The notes under the pieces were generated by a model that saw nothing but the letters and a program-made list of their open reading frames with translations, searched no databases and was not told the DNA's origin. From NCBI GenBank assembly GCA_964455095.1, contig CAYVUV010000419.1:1-24271 (forward strand): DNA of 24,271 nucleotides, read 5' to 3'. Made by a program: the position numbers and the translations under genes. Within the stretch, counting starts at the first letter, position 1. The number at the start of each line of letters is the position of its first letter. This document shows positions 7,902 through 17,066 of this stretch, piece after piece. Source of the DNA: CAYVUV01 sp964455095 (lineage in GTDB: Bacteria; Desulfobacterota; Binatia; HRBIN30; CADEER01).

Positions 7902-9155
7902 ATGGCCAGCCGAACCGCTGAACCCGCCCCGCGCATCGCCATCGTCTTGTCAGGCGGTGGCGCGCGCGGCGCCTACGAGGCGGGCGTCCTGTCCTACTTG
8001 TTCGGCGAGTTGCCCAAGCGCCTCGGCCGCCCGGTGACCTTCGACATCGTCACCGGGACCAGCGTCGGCGCCATCCACGCCTGCTGGGTCGCGGCCACCC
8101 AACACGATGCGGGCGCCGGCGAACGATTGCTCGAAATCTGGCGCTCGCTTTCGCTCGACACCGTATTCGCCGTCGGGCCCACCGATCTCGTGCGCGTGCC
8201 GTGGCAGTTGCTCGGGCTCGGGGCAGTCTCACGGCTCCTGCCCGCTGCGTCAGACAAACAGCCGGAGCGGTTGCCGGGGCTGTTCGATACGCGCTGGTTG
8301 GAATCGCTGGTGCTCGACCGCGTGCCGTGGGGGCAGATTCGGCGCAATCTCGATCAAGGGCGTCTGCAGGCCCTGGCCATCGCGGCGACCGAGATCGCCA
8401 CCGGACGTTCGGTGGTGTTCGTCGACAACGCCAGCGGCGAAGTGGCGCGGTGGGCGCGCGACCGATTCGTCATCGTGCGCCCGACCCGCATCGGCCTGGT
8501 GCACGCGCTGGCGTCGGCGGCCATTCCCATGCTGTTCGCCGCCATTCGCATCGGCCGTACCTACTACTGCGACGGCGGCCTGCGGCTGAATACGCCGCTC
8601 GCTCCGGCGCTGCGGCTGGGCGCTGACCGCGTTCTGGTGCTCGGCCTGCGCCATCCCTCGACGCCGGAAGAAGAGGACAAAATGGCGCGGCGGCGCGAAA
8701 CCAACTACCTGAGCACGACCTACCTGGCCGGCAAGGCGCTCAACGCGCTGCTCATCGACCGCGTCGAGGCCGACGTCGACCGCATGCGGCTGTTCAACGC
8801 CATCCTCGAGAGCGGCGTCAAGACGTATGGGCGCGACTTCCTCGCCCGCATCAACGAGCCGATCATCGAACGGCGCGGCCGGCCGTATCGCATCATTCGC
8901 GATGTATTCCTTGAACCGTCCGAGGACCTCGGCGTGCTGGCCTCGGAGTGCTTGCGCGCTGCGGCACCGCGCCGCGGCGTGCGCAGCTGGCTGAGCCGCA
9001 ACGTGGCGCGCTTCGCCGCCCGCGGCGCGCTCGGCGAGGCCGATCTGCTGTCGTACATTTTCTTCGACGGCGTTTACGCCGAGCGGCTGATCGAGCTCGG
9101 ACGCCACGACGCGGCCGCGCACGCCGACGAATTGGAGGAGTTCTTCTCGGTATGA
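7902..9155 (+). CDS. Patatin-like phospholipase (RssA/NTE type)
   Basis: A 417-residue patatin-family lipid acyl hydrolase. The oxyanion motif SGGGARGAYEAG is near residue 17, the nucleophile is Ser54 in GTSVGAIH, and the catalytic Asp224 is in DGGLRLNTPL, so the Ser-Asp dyad is intact. No signal peptide is seen; the protein is probably cytoplasmic or peripheral to the membrane. After the catalytic domain comes about 190 residues containing an Arg-rich, acidic C-terminal part, longer than minimal RssA proteins. The ATG at 7902 follows GAAGGG; another ATG eleven bases upstream is in a different frame and leads to no recognisable protein. The likely role is phospholipid or lysophospholipid hydrolysis; the exact substrate cannot be inferred. 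Confidence 0.93.
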   Translation: MASRTAEPAPRIAIVLSGGGARGAYEAGVLSYLFGELPKRLGRPVTFDIVTGTSVGAIHACWVAATQHDAGAGERLLEIWRSLSLDTVFAVGPTDLVRVPWQLLGLGAVSRLLPAASDKQPERLPGLFDTRWLESLVLDRVPWGQIRRNLDQGRLQALAIAATEIATGRSVVFVDNASGEVARWARDRFVIVRPTRIGLVHALASAAIPMLFAAIRIGRTYYCDGGLRLNTPLAPALRLGADRVLVLGLRHPSTPEEEDKMARRRETNYLSTTYLAGKALNALLIDRVEADVDRMRLFNAILESGVKTYGRDFLARINEPIIERRGRPYRIIRDVFLEPSEDLGVLASECLRAAAPRRGVRSWLSRNVARFAARGALGEADLLSYIFFDGVYAERLIELGRHDAAAHADELEEFFSV

Positions 9156-9180
9156 GCGGCGATCGGTGGGAGCGGGACAC

Positions 9181-9630
9181 ATGACGGCGCGAACCAATCG
9201 CCAGCCGCCGGGACCTTCGGATCCGGATGCGGGCATCTGGGCCGGCAAGTCGGTGGCGCGGCGCTTCGTTTCGCCGGACGGTTTGATCGTCCTGGTCGGC
9301 CGCACGGCGCACGACAACGACGTGCTGACGCTCAAGCTCGGGGCGCCGCGCGACCTCTGGCTGCACGTGGCGGCGGAGTCGGGCTCGCACGTCGTGGTGC
9401 GCAACCCGGAGGGTCTCGACCCGCTGCCGCGCGACACGGTGCGCTTCGCCGCCGCGCTCGCGGCGCGCTATTCCCGCGCCCGCCACGGCGGCACGGTGGC
9501 GGTGCACGTCGCGCACTGCGCCGACGTCAGCAAGCCGCGCGGGTTCCCGCCCGGCAAAGTGCTGCTGAGCCGCCACAAGACGGTGCATGCCGCGCCGCTC
9601 GGCGACGCCGAGAGCGCCGCCAAGGACTGA
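9181..9630 (+). CDS. Stand-alone NFACT-R (DUF814) domain protein
   Basis: A 149-residue protein whose core matches the C-terminal NFACT RNA-binding domain of RqcH/Rqc2/FbpA proteins: FVSPDGLIVLVGRTAHDND, then LWLHVAAESGSHVVVR, then CADVSKPRGFPPGKVLLS followed by RHKTVHA. In full-length RqcH this domain is preceded by NFACT-N and coiled-coil regions that bind the 60S/50S subunit and tRNA. Here they are absent, and the upstream gene is a patatin, so it is not a broken larger gene. GGGAG eight bases before the ATG at 9181 sets the start; a GTG at 9166 is possible. A role in nucleic-acid or ribosome binding is inferred from the family only. The gene ends exactly where the convergent queG ends. 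Confidence 0.85.
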   Translation: MTARTNRQPPGPSDPDAGIWAGKSVARRFVSPDGLIVLVGRTAHDNDVLTLKLGAPRDLWLHVAAESGSHVVVRNPEGLDPLPRDTVRFAAALAARYSRARHGGTVAVHVAHCADVSKPRGFPPGKVLLSRHKTVHAAPLGDAESAAKD

Positions 9631-10560
<930 letters not shown>

Positions 10561-10606
10561 AGGTGTTCGTATGTTCGAATCAGTCGCTCAGGAAGGGGAC
10601 ACCTGA

Positions 10607-11404
10607 ATGCCGCACACCCGCGTCGGAGATGTCGATCTATACTACGAGCTGATCGATTACACCGAGCCGTGGAAGCCGAGTCACGCACCAGTGGTGTTCC
10701 TGCACGGCCTCGGCGGCGACCGGCGCGTGTGGCTGTACCAGGTCCCGGAGTTCTGCGGGCGCTTCTCGACCATCACCGTCGATCTGCGCGGTCACGGCCG
10801 CTCGAGCGGGCCCGCGGCCGATTGGTCGATCCCCGACATGGCGCAAGACGTCGTGCGGCTGCTGCGCAAGTTGGGCGTCGAGCGCGCCCACCTGGTCGGG
10901 GTGTCGCTCGGCGGCATGGTGGCGCAGCAGTTCGCGCTCGACTACCCCTATGCCACCGCCTCGCTGGTGCTCGGCGACACGGTCTGCGGCATGCCCGAGG
11001 GTTTCGAGGACATGGCGCGCGCGGCGATGCAGTTCATCGAGGAGAACCCCATGGCAGCGGTGGCGAAGGAGCGCATTACCAACGCCTTCTCCGACGCCAT
11101 CGATCCGGTCTTGCGCGACTACTTCATCGACCAGATCGCGCGCAACGACAAGGCGGCGTACGTGCGCACCGCGCGCGCGGTGTTCGGCTTCTCGGTGCGG
11201 CCGCGTGTCGCCGAGATCAATGCGCCGACGCTGGTCGTCGTCGGCGAGGAGGATCGCGTCACGCCGCCGCACCTGTCGCAGGAGCTGGCGGAGCGCATCC
11301 CCGGCGCGCGGTTGGTGCGCATCCCGGGCGCCGGCCACATCAGCAACATCGAACGGCCGGTGGAGTTCAACCGCGCCGTGTTGGACTTTCTCCTCGGTCT
11401 CTGA
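10607..11404 (+). CDS. Alpha/beta hydrolase (3-oxoadipate enol-lactonase/RsbQ-like fold)
   Basis: A 265-residue cytoplasmic alpha/beta hydrolase. The oxyanion region is VVFLHGLGGDRRVW, the dRGHGRSS turn follows, the nucleophile is Ser100 in GVSLGGMVAQ, the acid is Asp216 in VVGEEDRVTPP, and the base is His244 in GAGHISNIERP: a complete triad. GGAAGGGG eight or so bases before ATG 10607 sets the start. The sequence resembles 3-oxoadipate enol-lactonases, but that name is often over-applied to this family and no other beta-ketoadipate gene is nearby. The FUN14 gene starts 18 bases downstream, so the two are likely co-transcribed. Confidence 0.92.
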   Translation: MPHTRVGDVDLYYELIDYTEPWKPSHAPVVFLHGLGGDRRVWLYQVPEFCGRFSTITVDLRGHGRSSGPAADWSIPDMAQDVVRLLRKLGVERAHLVGVSLGGMVAQQFALDYPYATASLVLGDTVCGMPEGFEDMARAAMQFIEENPMAAVAKERITNAFSDAIDPVLRDYFIDQIARNDKAAYVRTARAVFGFSVRPRVAEINAPTLVVVGEEDRVTPPHLSQELAERIPGARLVRIPGAGHISNIERPVEFNRAVLDFLLGL

Positions 11405-11422
11405 CCGGCCGACCCCGGGCCG

Positions 11423-11749
11423 ATGGGCGACCTTTCGGATCTCTTCGGCGGCCAGGGCGCCGCCCTGGGCTTCGGCGGCGTGGCAGGCGCCATTGTCGGC
11501 TACACGGCGAAGAAGGTCACCAAGCTTCTGGCCCTGCTGTTGGGCCTGGTCTTCATCCTCATTCAGGTGCTGGTGTACCAGGGCTTCATCACGGTCGATT
11601 GGGGGGCGGTGCAAAAGACCGCCGAGGGCGTATGGGTCGATCCGGCCGGGACGACACTGGCCGATCGGGCGTGGGCGATCCTGACCGGCAATCTCCCGTT
11701 CGGCGGCGGCTTCATCGCCGGCTTCGCCCTGGGCTTCAAGCTGGGCTGA
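11423..11749 (+). CDS. FUN14 family membrane protein
   Basis: A 108-residue small membrane protein matching the FUN14 (FUNDC) family. It shows a Gly-rich first segment FGGVAGAIVGYTAKKVTK, a hydrophobic helix LLALLLGLVFILIQVLVYQG, the conserved aromatic GFITVDW, and a last Gly-rich helix NLPFGGGFIAGFALGFKLG. In eukaryotes FUNDC1 is a mitochondrial outer-membrane mitophagy receptor; bacterial and archaeal members have no established function. There is no LC3-interacting motif at the N-terminus, as expected. It follows the alpha/beta hydrolase by 18 bases and precedes pepF by 52. Confidence 0.88.
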   Translation: MGDLSDLFGGQGAALGFGGVAGAIVGYTAKKVTKLLALLLGLVFILIQVLVYQGFITVDWGAVQKTAEGVWVDPAGTTLADRAWAILTGNLPFGGGFIAGFALGFKLG

Positions 11750-11801
11750 TTCCGCACCCCCTCTTGAACCCGCGAACGGTGGAGCCCTATCCTCCCACCC
11801 C

Positions 11802-13607
11802 ATGACCAAAGACATCGGGGTGGAAGGGGCGAGCTGGAATCTGGCCGATTTGTACGAGTCGGCGCAGGATCCGGCGCTGCGCGGCGATCTGGCCGCGGCG
11901 CTGGAGCGCGCCGAGGCGTTCGGGCGCCGTTATCGCGGCACGGTCGATGTGCCGGGTGGTCCGGCAGCCGACTGGGTGGCCGCTGCCGTGGTCGAGCTCG
12001 AATCGATCAGCGAGCAGGTCGACAAGCCGGCGATCTACGCCAGCCTCCTGCACGCGGCCGATGCGCGGCCGCCCGAGCACGGCGCACTGGTAGCCATGAC
12101 GCAGGAGAAGGGCAGCGAGGTGCGCAACCTCCTGCTGTTCTTCGAGCTCGAATGGATGGCCGTCGACGAGGCGGCGGCGCAGCGCATCATCGACGCGCCC
12201 GCCTGTGCGCGCTACCGCCACTACCTCTCCCGCACCCGGCGCTACAAGCCGCACATGCTCAGCGAGCCGGAAGAGCGGTTGCTCGAAGAGACCGCCAACA
12301 CCGGGCGGCGCGCTTTCAACCGCCTGTTCGACGACATGCTGTCGGCGATGACGTTCGAGATCGAGATCGACGGCGCGACGCAGCACCTCAACGAGAGCGG
12401 TATCCTGGCGCTGCTGCACGACCCCCGCCGCCCGGTGCGGCAGCGCGCGGCGGCGGTGCTGAGCGCCAAGCTGCGCCAGGAGTCGCTGCCGCTGACGTTC
12501 ATCTTCAACACCACGGCGCAGGAGCACGCGCTGAGCGATCGGCTGCGGCACTTCCCCGATCCGATGGCCGCGCGCCACCTCGCCAACGAGATCGATGCGC
12601 CGACCGTCGATGCGCTGATCGCCGCCTGCGAGGCCAATGTCGACATCGTGTCGCGCTACTATCGCCTCAAGCAGCGCCTGCTCGGGCTCGACACGCTGCA
12701 CGACTACGACCGCTACGCGCCGGTCGGCGGGACGGCGGAGACGCTGTCGTGGGCGGCTGGTCGCCAGACGGTGCTCGATGCGTACGGCGATTTCTCGCCG
12801 CGCATGCGCCAGATCGCCGAGGAGTTCTTTGCCCGCAACTGGATCGACGCCGAGATGCGCGACGGCAAACGCGGCGGCGCCTTCAGCGCCAGCACCGTAC
12901 CGTCGGTGCACCCCTACGTGCTGCTGAGCTACACCGGGCTGCCGCGCGATGTCATGACCCTGGCCCACGAGCTCGGCCACGGCGTGCACCAGTACCTGGC
13001 GCGCCCCCTCGGCTATCTGCAGAGCGACACCGCCCTGACCGTGGCCGAGACCGCGAGCGTTTTTGGCGAGCTGCTCGTCTTCGAACGGCTGCGGCGTCAG
13101 GAGCGCCGCCCGGAAGCGGCGTTGGCGTTGCTGTGCGAGTTCATCGAAGACGCCTTCGGCACCGTCTTTCGCCAGATCGCCCTGACCCGGTTCGAGCAAC
13201 AACTGCATGCCGCGCGGCGCGCCGAGGGCGAGCTGTCGAGCGAGCGCATGGGCGCCATCTGGCTCGAGGTCAACCGGGCCATGTACGGCGACTCGGTGGC
13301 GTTGGGCGAGGACTACCGCTGGTGGTGGGCGTACATCCCGCACTTCATCCACACGCCTTTCTATTGCTATGCCTACAGCTTCGGCGAGCTGCTCGTGCTG
13401 GCGCTCTACGAGCTCTACCGCGAGCAGGGCCCGGCGTTCGTGCCGCGCTACCTGGAGCTGCTGGCGGCCGGGGGCAGCGAGTCCCCGGGCGACCTCCTGG
13501 CGCGGCTCGACATCGACATCCGACAACCGGCCTTCTGGGGGCGCGGCCTCAGCGTGCTGCGCGGTCTGGTGACCGAAGCGGAGGAGCTGGCGGCCCAGCG
13601 CTCGTAG
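11802..13607 (+). CDS. pepF: M3 family oligoendopeptidase F-type zinc metallopeptidase
   Basis: A 601-residue cytoplasmic zinc peptidase of the M3B group that cleaves short peptides. The metal site is LAHELGHGVHQYL with HELGH at residues 389-393, and the third ligand Glu416 is in TVAETASVFGELL. The N-terminus WNLADLYESAQD matches the usual PepF beginning, supporting the ATG at 11802 despite a weak and distant ribosome binding sequence (GGTGGAG about 18 bases upstream). The conserved C-terminal block around FIHTPFYCYAYSFGELL is present, as is the usual length. It probably ends a short gene string with the hydrolase and FUN14 genes; 94 bases separate it from the next gene. Confidence 0.95.
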   Translation: MTKDIGVEGASWNLADLYESAQDPALRGDLAAALERAEAFGRRYRGTVDVPGGPAADWVAAAVVELESISEQVDKPAIYASLLHAADARPPEHGALVAMTQEKGSEVRNLLLFFELEWMAVDEAAAQRIIDAPACARYRHYLSRTRRYKPHMLSEPEERLLEETANTGRRAFNRLFDDMLSAMTFEIEIDGATQHLNESGILALLHDPRRPVRQRAAAVLSAKLRQESLPLTFIFNTTAQEHALSDRLRHFPDPMAARHLANEIDAPTVDALIAACEANVDIVSRYYRLKQRLLGLDTLHDYDRYAPVGGTAETLSWAAGRQTVLDAYGDFSPRMRQIAEEFFARNWIDAEMRDGKRGGAFSASTVPSVHPYVLLSYTGLPRDVMTLAHELGHGVHQYLARPLGYLQSDTALTVAETASVFGELLVFERLRRQERRPEAALALLCEFIEDAFGTVFRQIALTRFEQQLHAARRAEGELSSERMGAIWLEVNRAMYGDSVALGEDYRWWWAYIPHFIHTPFYCYAYSFGELLVLALYELYREQGPAFVPRYLELLAAGGSESPGDLLARLDIDIRQPAFWGRGLSVLRGLVTEAEELAAQRS

Positions 13608-13633
13608 GCGGTCGCGGCGGCGCCCTGGCGTCG

Positions 13634-13660
13634 TTGAATCCACGCGGGAAAACCGATACG
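13634..13660 (+). promoter_or_regulatory. Weak candidate promoter for the ferredoxin-fusion gene
   Basis: TTGAAT at 13634-13639 and GATACG at 13655-13660 resemble -35 and -10 elements, but the 15-base spacer is short. It lies in the 94-base gap after pepF; AAAGGGG before the ATG at 13702 is a good ribosome binding site. Confidence 0.25.
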
Positions 13661-13701
13661 AGACAAAGGGTTAACTACCGGCTGAAAGGGGACGTTCGAC
13701 C

Positions 13702-15090
13702 ATGGCCACGATGATCACCGCCGAGTGCATCAACTGCGGCGCCTGCGAGCCCGAATGCCCGAATACCGCCATCTACCAGGGCGGCGTGGCGTGGGAACAC
13801 AACGGGCAGACGCACCCGGCATTGTCGGAGGACGTCTTCTACATCGTGCCGGAGAAGTGCACCGAGTGCGTCGGCTTCCACGACCACGAAGCCTGCGCGG
13901 CCGTGTGCCCGGTCGACGTCTGCATTCCCAACCCCGAGATCCCCGAATCCGAAGCCGTGCTCTTCGCGCGGGCGAAGGAGCTGCACCCGGGGCGCGAATT
14001 CCCGGCCGCCTTTCCCTCGCGCTTCCGCGAGGGCAGTGGCGATGCGGCCGAAGTGCCGGCGGAGAGCCCGGCCAACGGCGCCGCTCCGGTGGAGGCGAGC
14101 GCGGTCTCGCCGCCAGTGAAGCCGGTGGCTGCTCCGCCCAAGGCCGCTCCGGCGGGCCGCACCGAAAAAGCGCTTTCCGGTCCGAAAGTCACCGCGACAC
14201 CGCGTCCGCCGCGGGTCGAGAAGACCTTCCCCGGTGAGCTGTCGCTGAGCTTCGACGATGCCGTGGCGCGCCTTTCGGTCGGCCGCGGCCAGACGCCGTC
14301 GGCCGTGAAGTGGCTGGTCGCGTTCGCGCAGCCGATCCTCGGCGCGTTGCCCTTCAACCAGAAACGCTCGCTCGAGGAGGCGGTCGGCGATCGCCGGTTC
14401 TTCACCGCCGCCGGTGCCACCGGCGCCAACGCGCTGCAGAACTTCATCGTCTACCCGCTCGTCCTTGCCGCCCTCGCCGCGCTGCTGCTCGACCGCGAGG
14501 TGTTCAGCGCCAACCTGCGCTGGTACATCTTCCTCGGCGTCACGCTGGCCAGTCTGGAGTCCATCTGGCGCATGCGCGAGGGATTTCGCGGCATGCCGCA
14601 AGAGTCGATCATCTACCGCGGCGCCGCGTACGGGTTGCCTCTGGTTCCGGTCATCGCGCCGATGGTCCATCTGCTGAAGGGGCCGCAGCATTCGCAGAGC
14701 AGCGTCGGGCAGGACGGTTTCCGCACCACGCAGTTCGACGCCAAGCTGGAGCGCGAGCGGCGCTATGGCGAGGTGTACCGCTTGCACGAGGACGTCAACG
14801 GCTTCCTGCTCGAATTCGAGTTTCCGCGCACCGTGCCGGCCTCGGCCATCAAGGAAGAGCTCGGCATCGGCGACGAGATGCCGGATTACGACTACGAGCT
14901 GAGTCTGCAGAACGGTTCGTTCGTGGTGAAGGGACGGGTCGCGGACCCCAATCTGCGCAAGGCCGCGGCGGTGTCGTCGGCGTTCCCGCCCGACTTCACC
15001 ACGCACATCAAGCTCCCCGGCCGCGTGGCCGGCTTCCGCCATCGGTTCGACGACAAGCTGCTGCGCGTGGCAATGCCGAAGCGGGTTTGA
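13702..15090 (+). CDS. Two-cluster ferredoxin fused to a membrane region and an alpha-crystallin (Hsp20)-like domain
   Basis: A 462-residue protein with three parts. Residues 1-80 are a ferredoxin of the YfhL/Allochromatium type: CINCGACEPECPNTA gives the first 4Fe-4S motif, and KCTECVGFHDHEACAAVCP gives the second with the family's typical insertion. Residues about 110-190 are a low-complexity Ala/Pro-rich linker. Residues about 246-326 contain two or three hydrophobic helices (IVYPLVLAALAALLL, WYIFLGVTLASLESIW, AYGLPLVPVIAPMVHLL). From about 355 the sequence follows an alpha-crystallin pattern: VYRLHEDVNGFLLEFEFPR, YELSLQNGSFVVKG and a final DDKLLRVAMPKRV. I know of no described protein with this order. 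One reading is a membrane-tethered electron carrier whose C-terminal domain docks a partner. Its stop overlaps the next start (TGATG), implying translational coupling with the KASIII-like genes. Confidence 0.82.
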   Translation: MATMITAECINCGACEPECPNTAIYQGGVAWEHNGQTHPALSEDVFYIVPEKCTECVGFHDHEACAAVCPVDVCIPNPEIPESEAVLFARAKELHPGREFPAAFPSRFREGSGDAAEVPAESPANGAAPVEASAVSPPVKPVAAPPKAAPAGRTEKALSGPKVTATPRPPRVEKTFPGELSLSFDDAVARLSVGRGQTPSAVKWLVAFAQPILGALPFNQKRSLEEAVGDRRFFTAAGATGANALQNFIVYPLVLAALAALLLDREVFSANLRWYIFLGVTLASLESIWRMREGFRGMPQESIIYRGAAYGLPLVPVIAPMVHLLKGPQHSQSSVGQDGFRTTQFDAKLERERRYGEVYRLHEDVNGFLLEFEFPRTVPASAIKEELGIGDEMPDYDYELSLQNGSFVVKGRVADPNLRKAAAVSSAFPPDFTTHIKLPGRVAGFRHRFDDKLLRVAMPKRV

Positions 15091-16019
15091 TGTCGACGAC
15101 CCTCCTCGGGCTGGCGCACGGCCTGCCGCCGACCCGTTCGATCGGCGGCGCGCAGCGGCCGATCGCGGACGAGCCGGGAGGAGCGTCCGACCTTGCCCTG
15201 GCCCCGGCGCAGGCGGCGCTGGCGCGTAGCGGCATGGCCGCGGCGGACATCGACTTCGTCGTCTTCGCCACGCAAACCGGCGACGTCACCTTCCCCGGCT
15301 CGGCCTGTTTCTTCCAGGACAAGCTCGGCTGCGGCACCACCGGCGCGCTCGACGTGCGCGGGCAATGCGCCGGCTTTCTCATGGGACTCATGGTGGCCGA
15401 CACCTTCATTCGGGCGGGGGCGTATCGGCGCGTGCTGCTGGCGGCTGCCGAGGTGTATTCCTCCGGGCTCGACTACTCGGAGCGCGGCATGGCCATGGCC
15501 CAACGATTCGGCGACGGAGCCGCAGTAGCCATTCTCGGCCCTGGTGAGGGGGGAGTCGAGGCGATCGTGTGTCACAGCGACGGCCGGTATTACGATCGGT
15601 TCTGGTGCGAGCACCCGGCCAGCCGACAGCACCCGGTGCGCATGACGATCGAAGACTTCCACGCCGGAAAGCATTTTCCGACGATGGACGCGGCGGTCGT
15701 CGAGGCCTTTGGTCGCGAGCACATGCCGGCTGTCGTGCACGAAGTGTTGGGGAAGGCCGGCGTCGGTGCGGATGCGGTCGACTGCTTCATCCTCAGCCAC
15801 GTGCTGCCGCAGGTGGCGGCCGCGGCCGGCGAGGCGCTCGGCGTGCCCGCCGCAAAGGTGCTGGTGGCGAGCGCGCGCGACGGCCATCTCGGTGCGGCCG
15901 CGCTGCCGGCGGCGCTGAGCGAAGCGATCGAGGCCGGCCGCATTGGCAAGGGGGCGCGCGTGTGTCTGGCCGCGTGCGGAGCGGGCTTCGCCTGGGGCGC
16001 CGCGGTGCTGGCGTTGTGA
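15090..16019 (+). CDS. Divergent KASIII-like (thiolase-fold) protein, N-terminal CoA-binding segment missing
   Basis: A 309-residue thiolase-superfamily protein related to FabH. The nucleophile Cys93 is in DVRGQCAGFLMGL, and His237 in SHVLPQVA occupies the place of HQAN. The third triad position, Asn in the GNTSAAS motif of FabH, reads RDGHLGAAA, so it becomes His266. Compared with the neighbouring homologue it lacks about 27 residues after the first strand, including the WxxxRTGI segment that in E. coli FabH contributes to CoA binding. It is thus probably not an ordinary acetyl-CoA:malonyl-ACP synthase; it may use another acyl donor or act as a partner of the next protein, as in PqsB/PqsC pairs (inference). 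The start ATG shares a base with the stop of the ferredoxin fusion; the fabH-like gene begins 11 bases downstream. Confidence 0.87.
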   Translation: MSTTLLGLAHGLPPTRSIGGAQRPIADEPGGASDLALAPAQAALARSGMAAADIDFVVFATQTGDVTFPGSACFFQDKLGCGTTGALDVRGQCAGFLMGLMVADTFIRAGAYRRVLLAAAEVYSSGLDYSERGMAMAQRFGDGAAVAILGPGEGGVEAIVCHSDGRYYDRFWCEHPASRQHPVRMTIEDFHAGKHFPTMDAAVVEAFGREHMPAVVHEVLGKAGVGADAVDCFILSHVLPQVAAAAGEALGVPAAKVLVASARDGHLGAAALPAALSEAIEAGRIGKGARVCLAACGAGFAWGAAVLAL

Positions 16020-16030
16020 GGGGTTGAGGA

Positions 16031-17041
16031 ATGGAACGTATGCGGCACTCGCGCCTCGCCGGCGTCGGACGCCACGTCCCCCCGAAGGTAGTTACCAACG
16101 ACGACCTGTCGGCGTGGATGGACACCACGGACGATTGGGTGCAGCAGCGCACCGGCATCCGCGAGCGCCACTACAGCGAGGGCAAAGTCGGCGCCGCCGA
16201 TATGGGTGCCATCGCGGCCACCGAGGCGTTGGAACGCGCCGGCGTGAAGGCGGCAGACGTCGATTGCGTGATCTTTGCGACGTTGAGCCCGGATGTGGAA
16301 ATGCCTGCCAGCGCCTGCGTATTGCAGGCGCGTCTCGGCATCAGCGGGATGCCGGCCTTCGACGTGCGCAACCAGTGCTCGGGATTCCTCTACGGCCTGT
16401 CGGTGGCCGATGCGTTCATCAAGACGCGGCGCTTCGAGCGCGTGTTGCTGGTCGGCGGCGAGGTCCACTCGACCGGCATCGACTTGAGCACGCGCGGGCG
16501 CGAAGTCGCCGTCATCTTCGGCGACGCGGCGGCGGCCGTGGTGCTGGTCCCCGAGGACGATCCCAAGCAGGGCATCCTGTCGACGCACCTGCATGCCGAA
16601 GGCAAGTATGCCGACAAGCTGTGGCTCGAGTACCCCGCGGCGCGCGAGCGGCCGCGGCTGACCGAGAAGATGATCCTCGACGAAGAGGCGCGCATCTTCC
16701 CCAAGATGCAGGGGCGCTACGTCTTCAAGCACGCAGTTACGCGCTTCTCCGAGGTCGTCCACGAAGCGCTGGCTGCCAACGGTTACACACCCGCCGATCT
16801 GTCGTTGCTGATCCCGCACCAGGCCAACCTGCGCATCAGCCAGATGGTGGCCCTGGGGCTCGAGCTGCCCGAGGAGAAGGTGTTCAACAACATCCAGCGC
16901 TACGGCAACACCACCGCCGCGTCGATTCCCCTGGCGCTCTACGAAGCGCTGGAGGCCGGTCGCCTGCAGCGCGGCGATCTGCTCTGCCTGGCGGCCTTCG
17001 GCGCCGGCTTCACCTGGGCCTCGGCGCTCATTCGCTGGTGA
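16031..17041 (+). CDS. Beta-ketoacyl-ACP synthase III-like protein (FabH family)
   Basis: A 336-residue KASIII with an intact triad: Cys116 in RNQCSGFLYGL, His263 in PHQANLRIS and Asn293 in YGNTTAASIPLAL. The CoA-binding N-terminal segment DDWVQQRTGIRERHY is present. Family members condense an acyl-CoA starter with malonyl-ACP or perform related acyl transfers. It is somewhat longer than E. coli FabH (317), and the absence of other fab genes around it makes a specialised role as likely as a housekeeping one; hence no symbol is given. Second of a tandem pair with the divergent homologue, 11 bases apart; the ribosome binding site GAGGA just upstream supports ATG 16031. Confidence 0.92.
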   Translation: MERMRHSRLAGVGRHVPPKVVTNDDLSAWMDTTDDWVQQRTGIRERHYSEGKVGAADMGAIAATEALERAGVKAADVDCVIFATLSPDVEMPASACVLQARLGISGMPAFDVRNQCSGFLYGLSVADAFIKTRRFERVLLVGGEVHSTGIDLSTRGREVAVIFGDAAAAVVLVPEDDPKQGILSTHLHAEGKYADKLWLEYPAARERPRLTEKMILDEEARIFPKMQGRYVFKHAVTRFSEVVHEALAANGYTPADLSLLIPHQANLRISQMVALGLELPEEKVFNNIQRYGNTTAASIPLALYEALEAGRLQRGDLLCLAAFGAGFTWASALIRW

Positions 17042-17066
17042 GCTCGGGATCCAGGGACGAGCGCGC

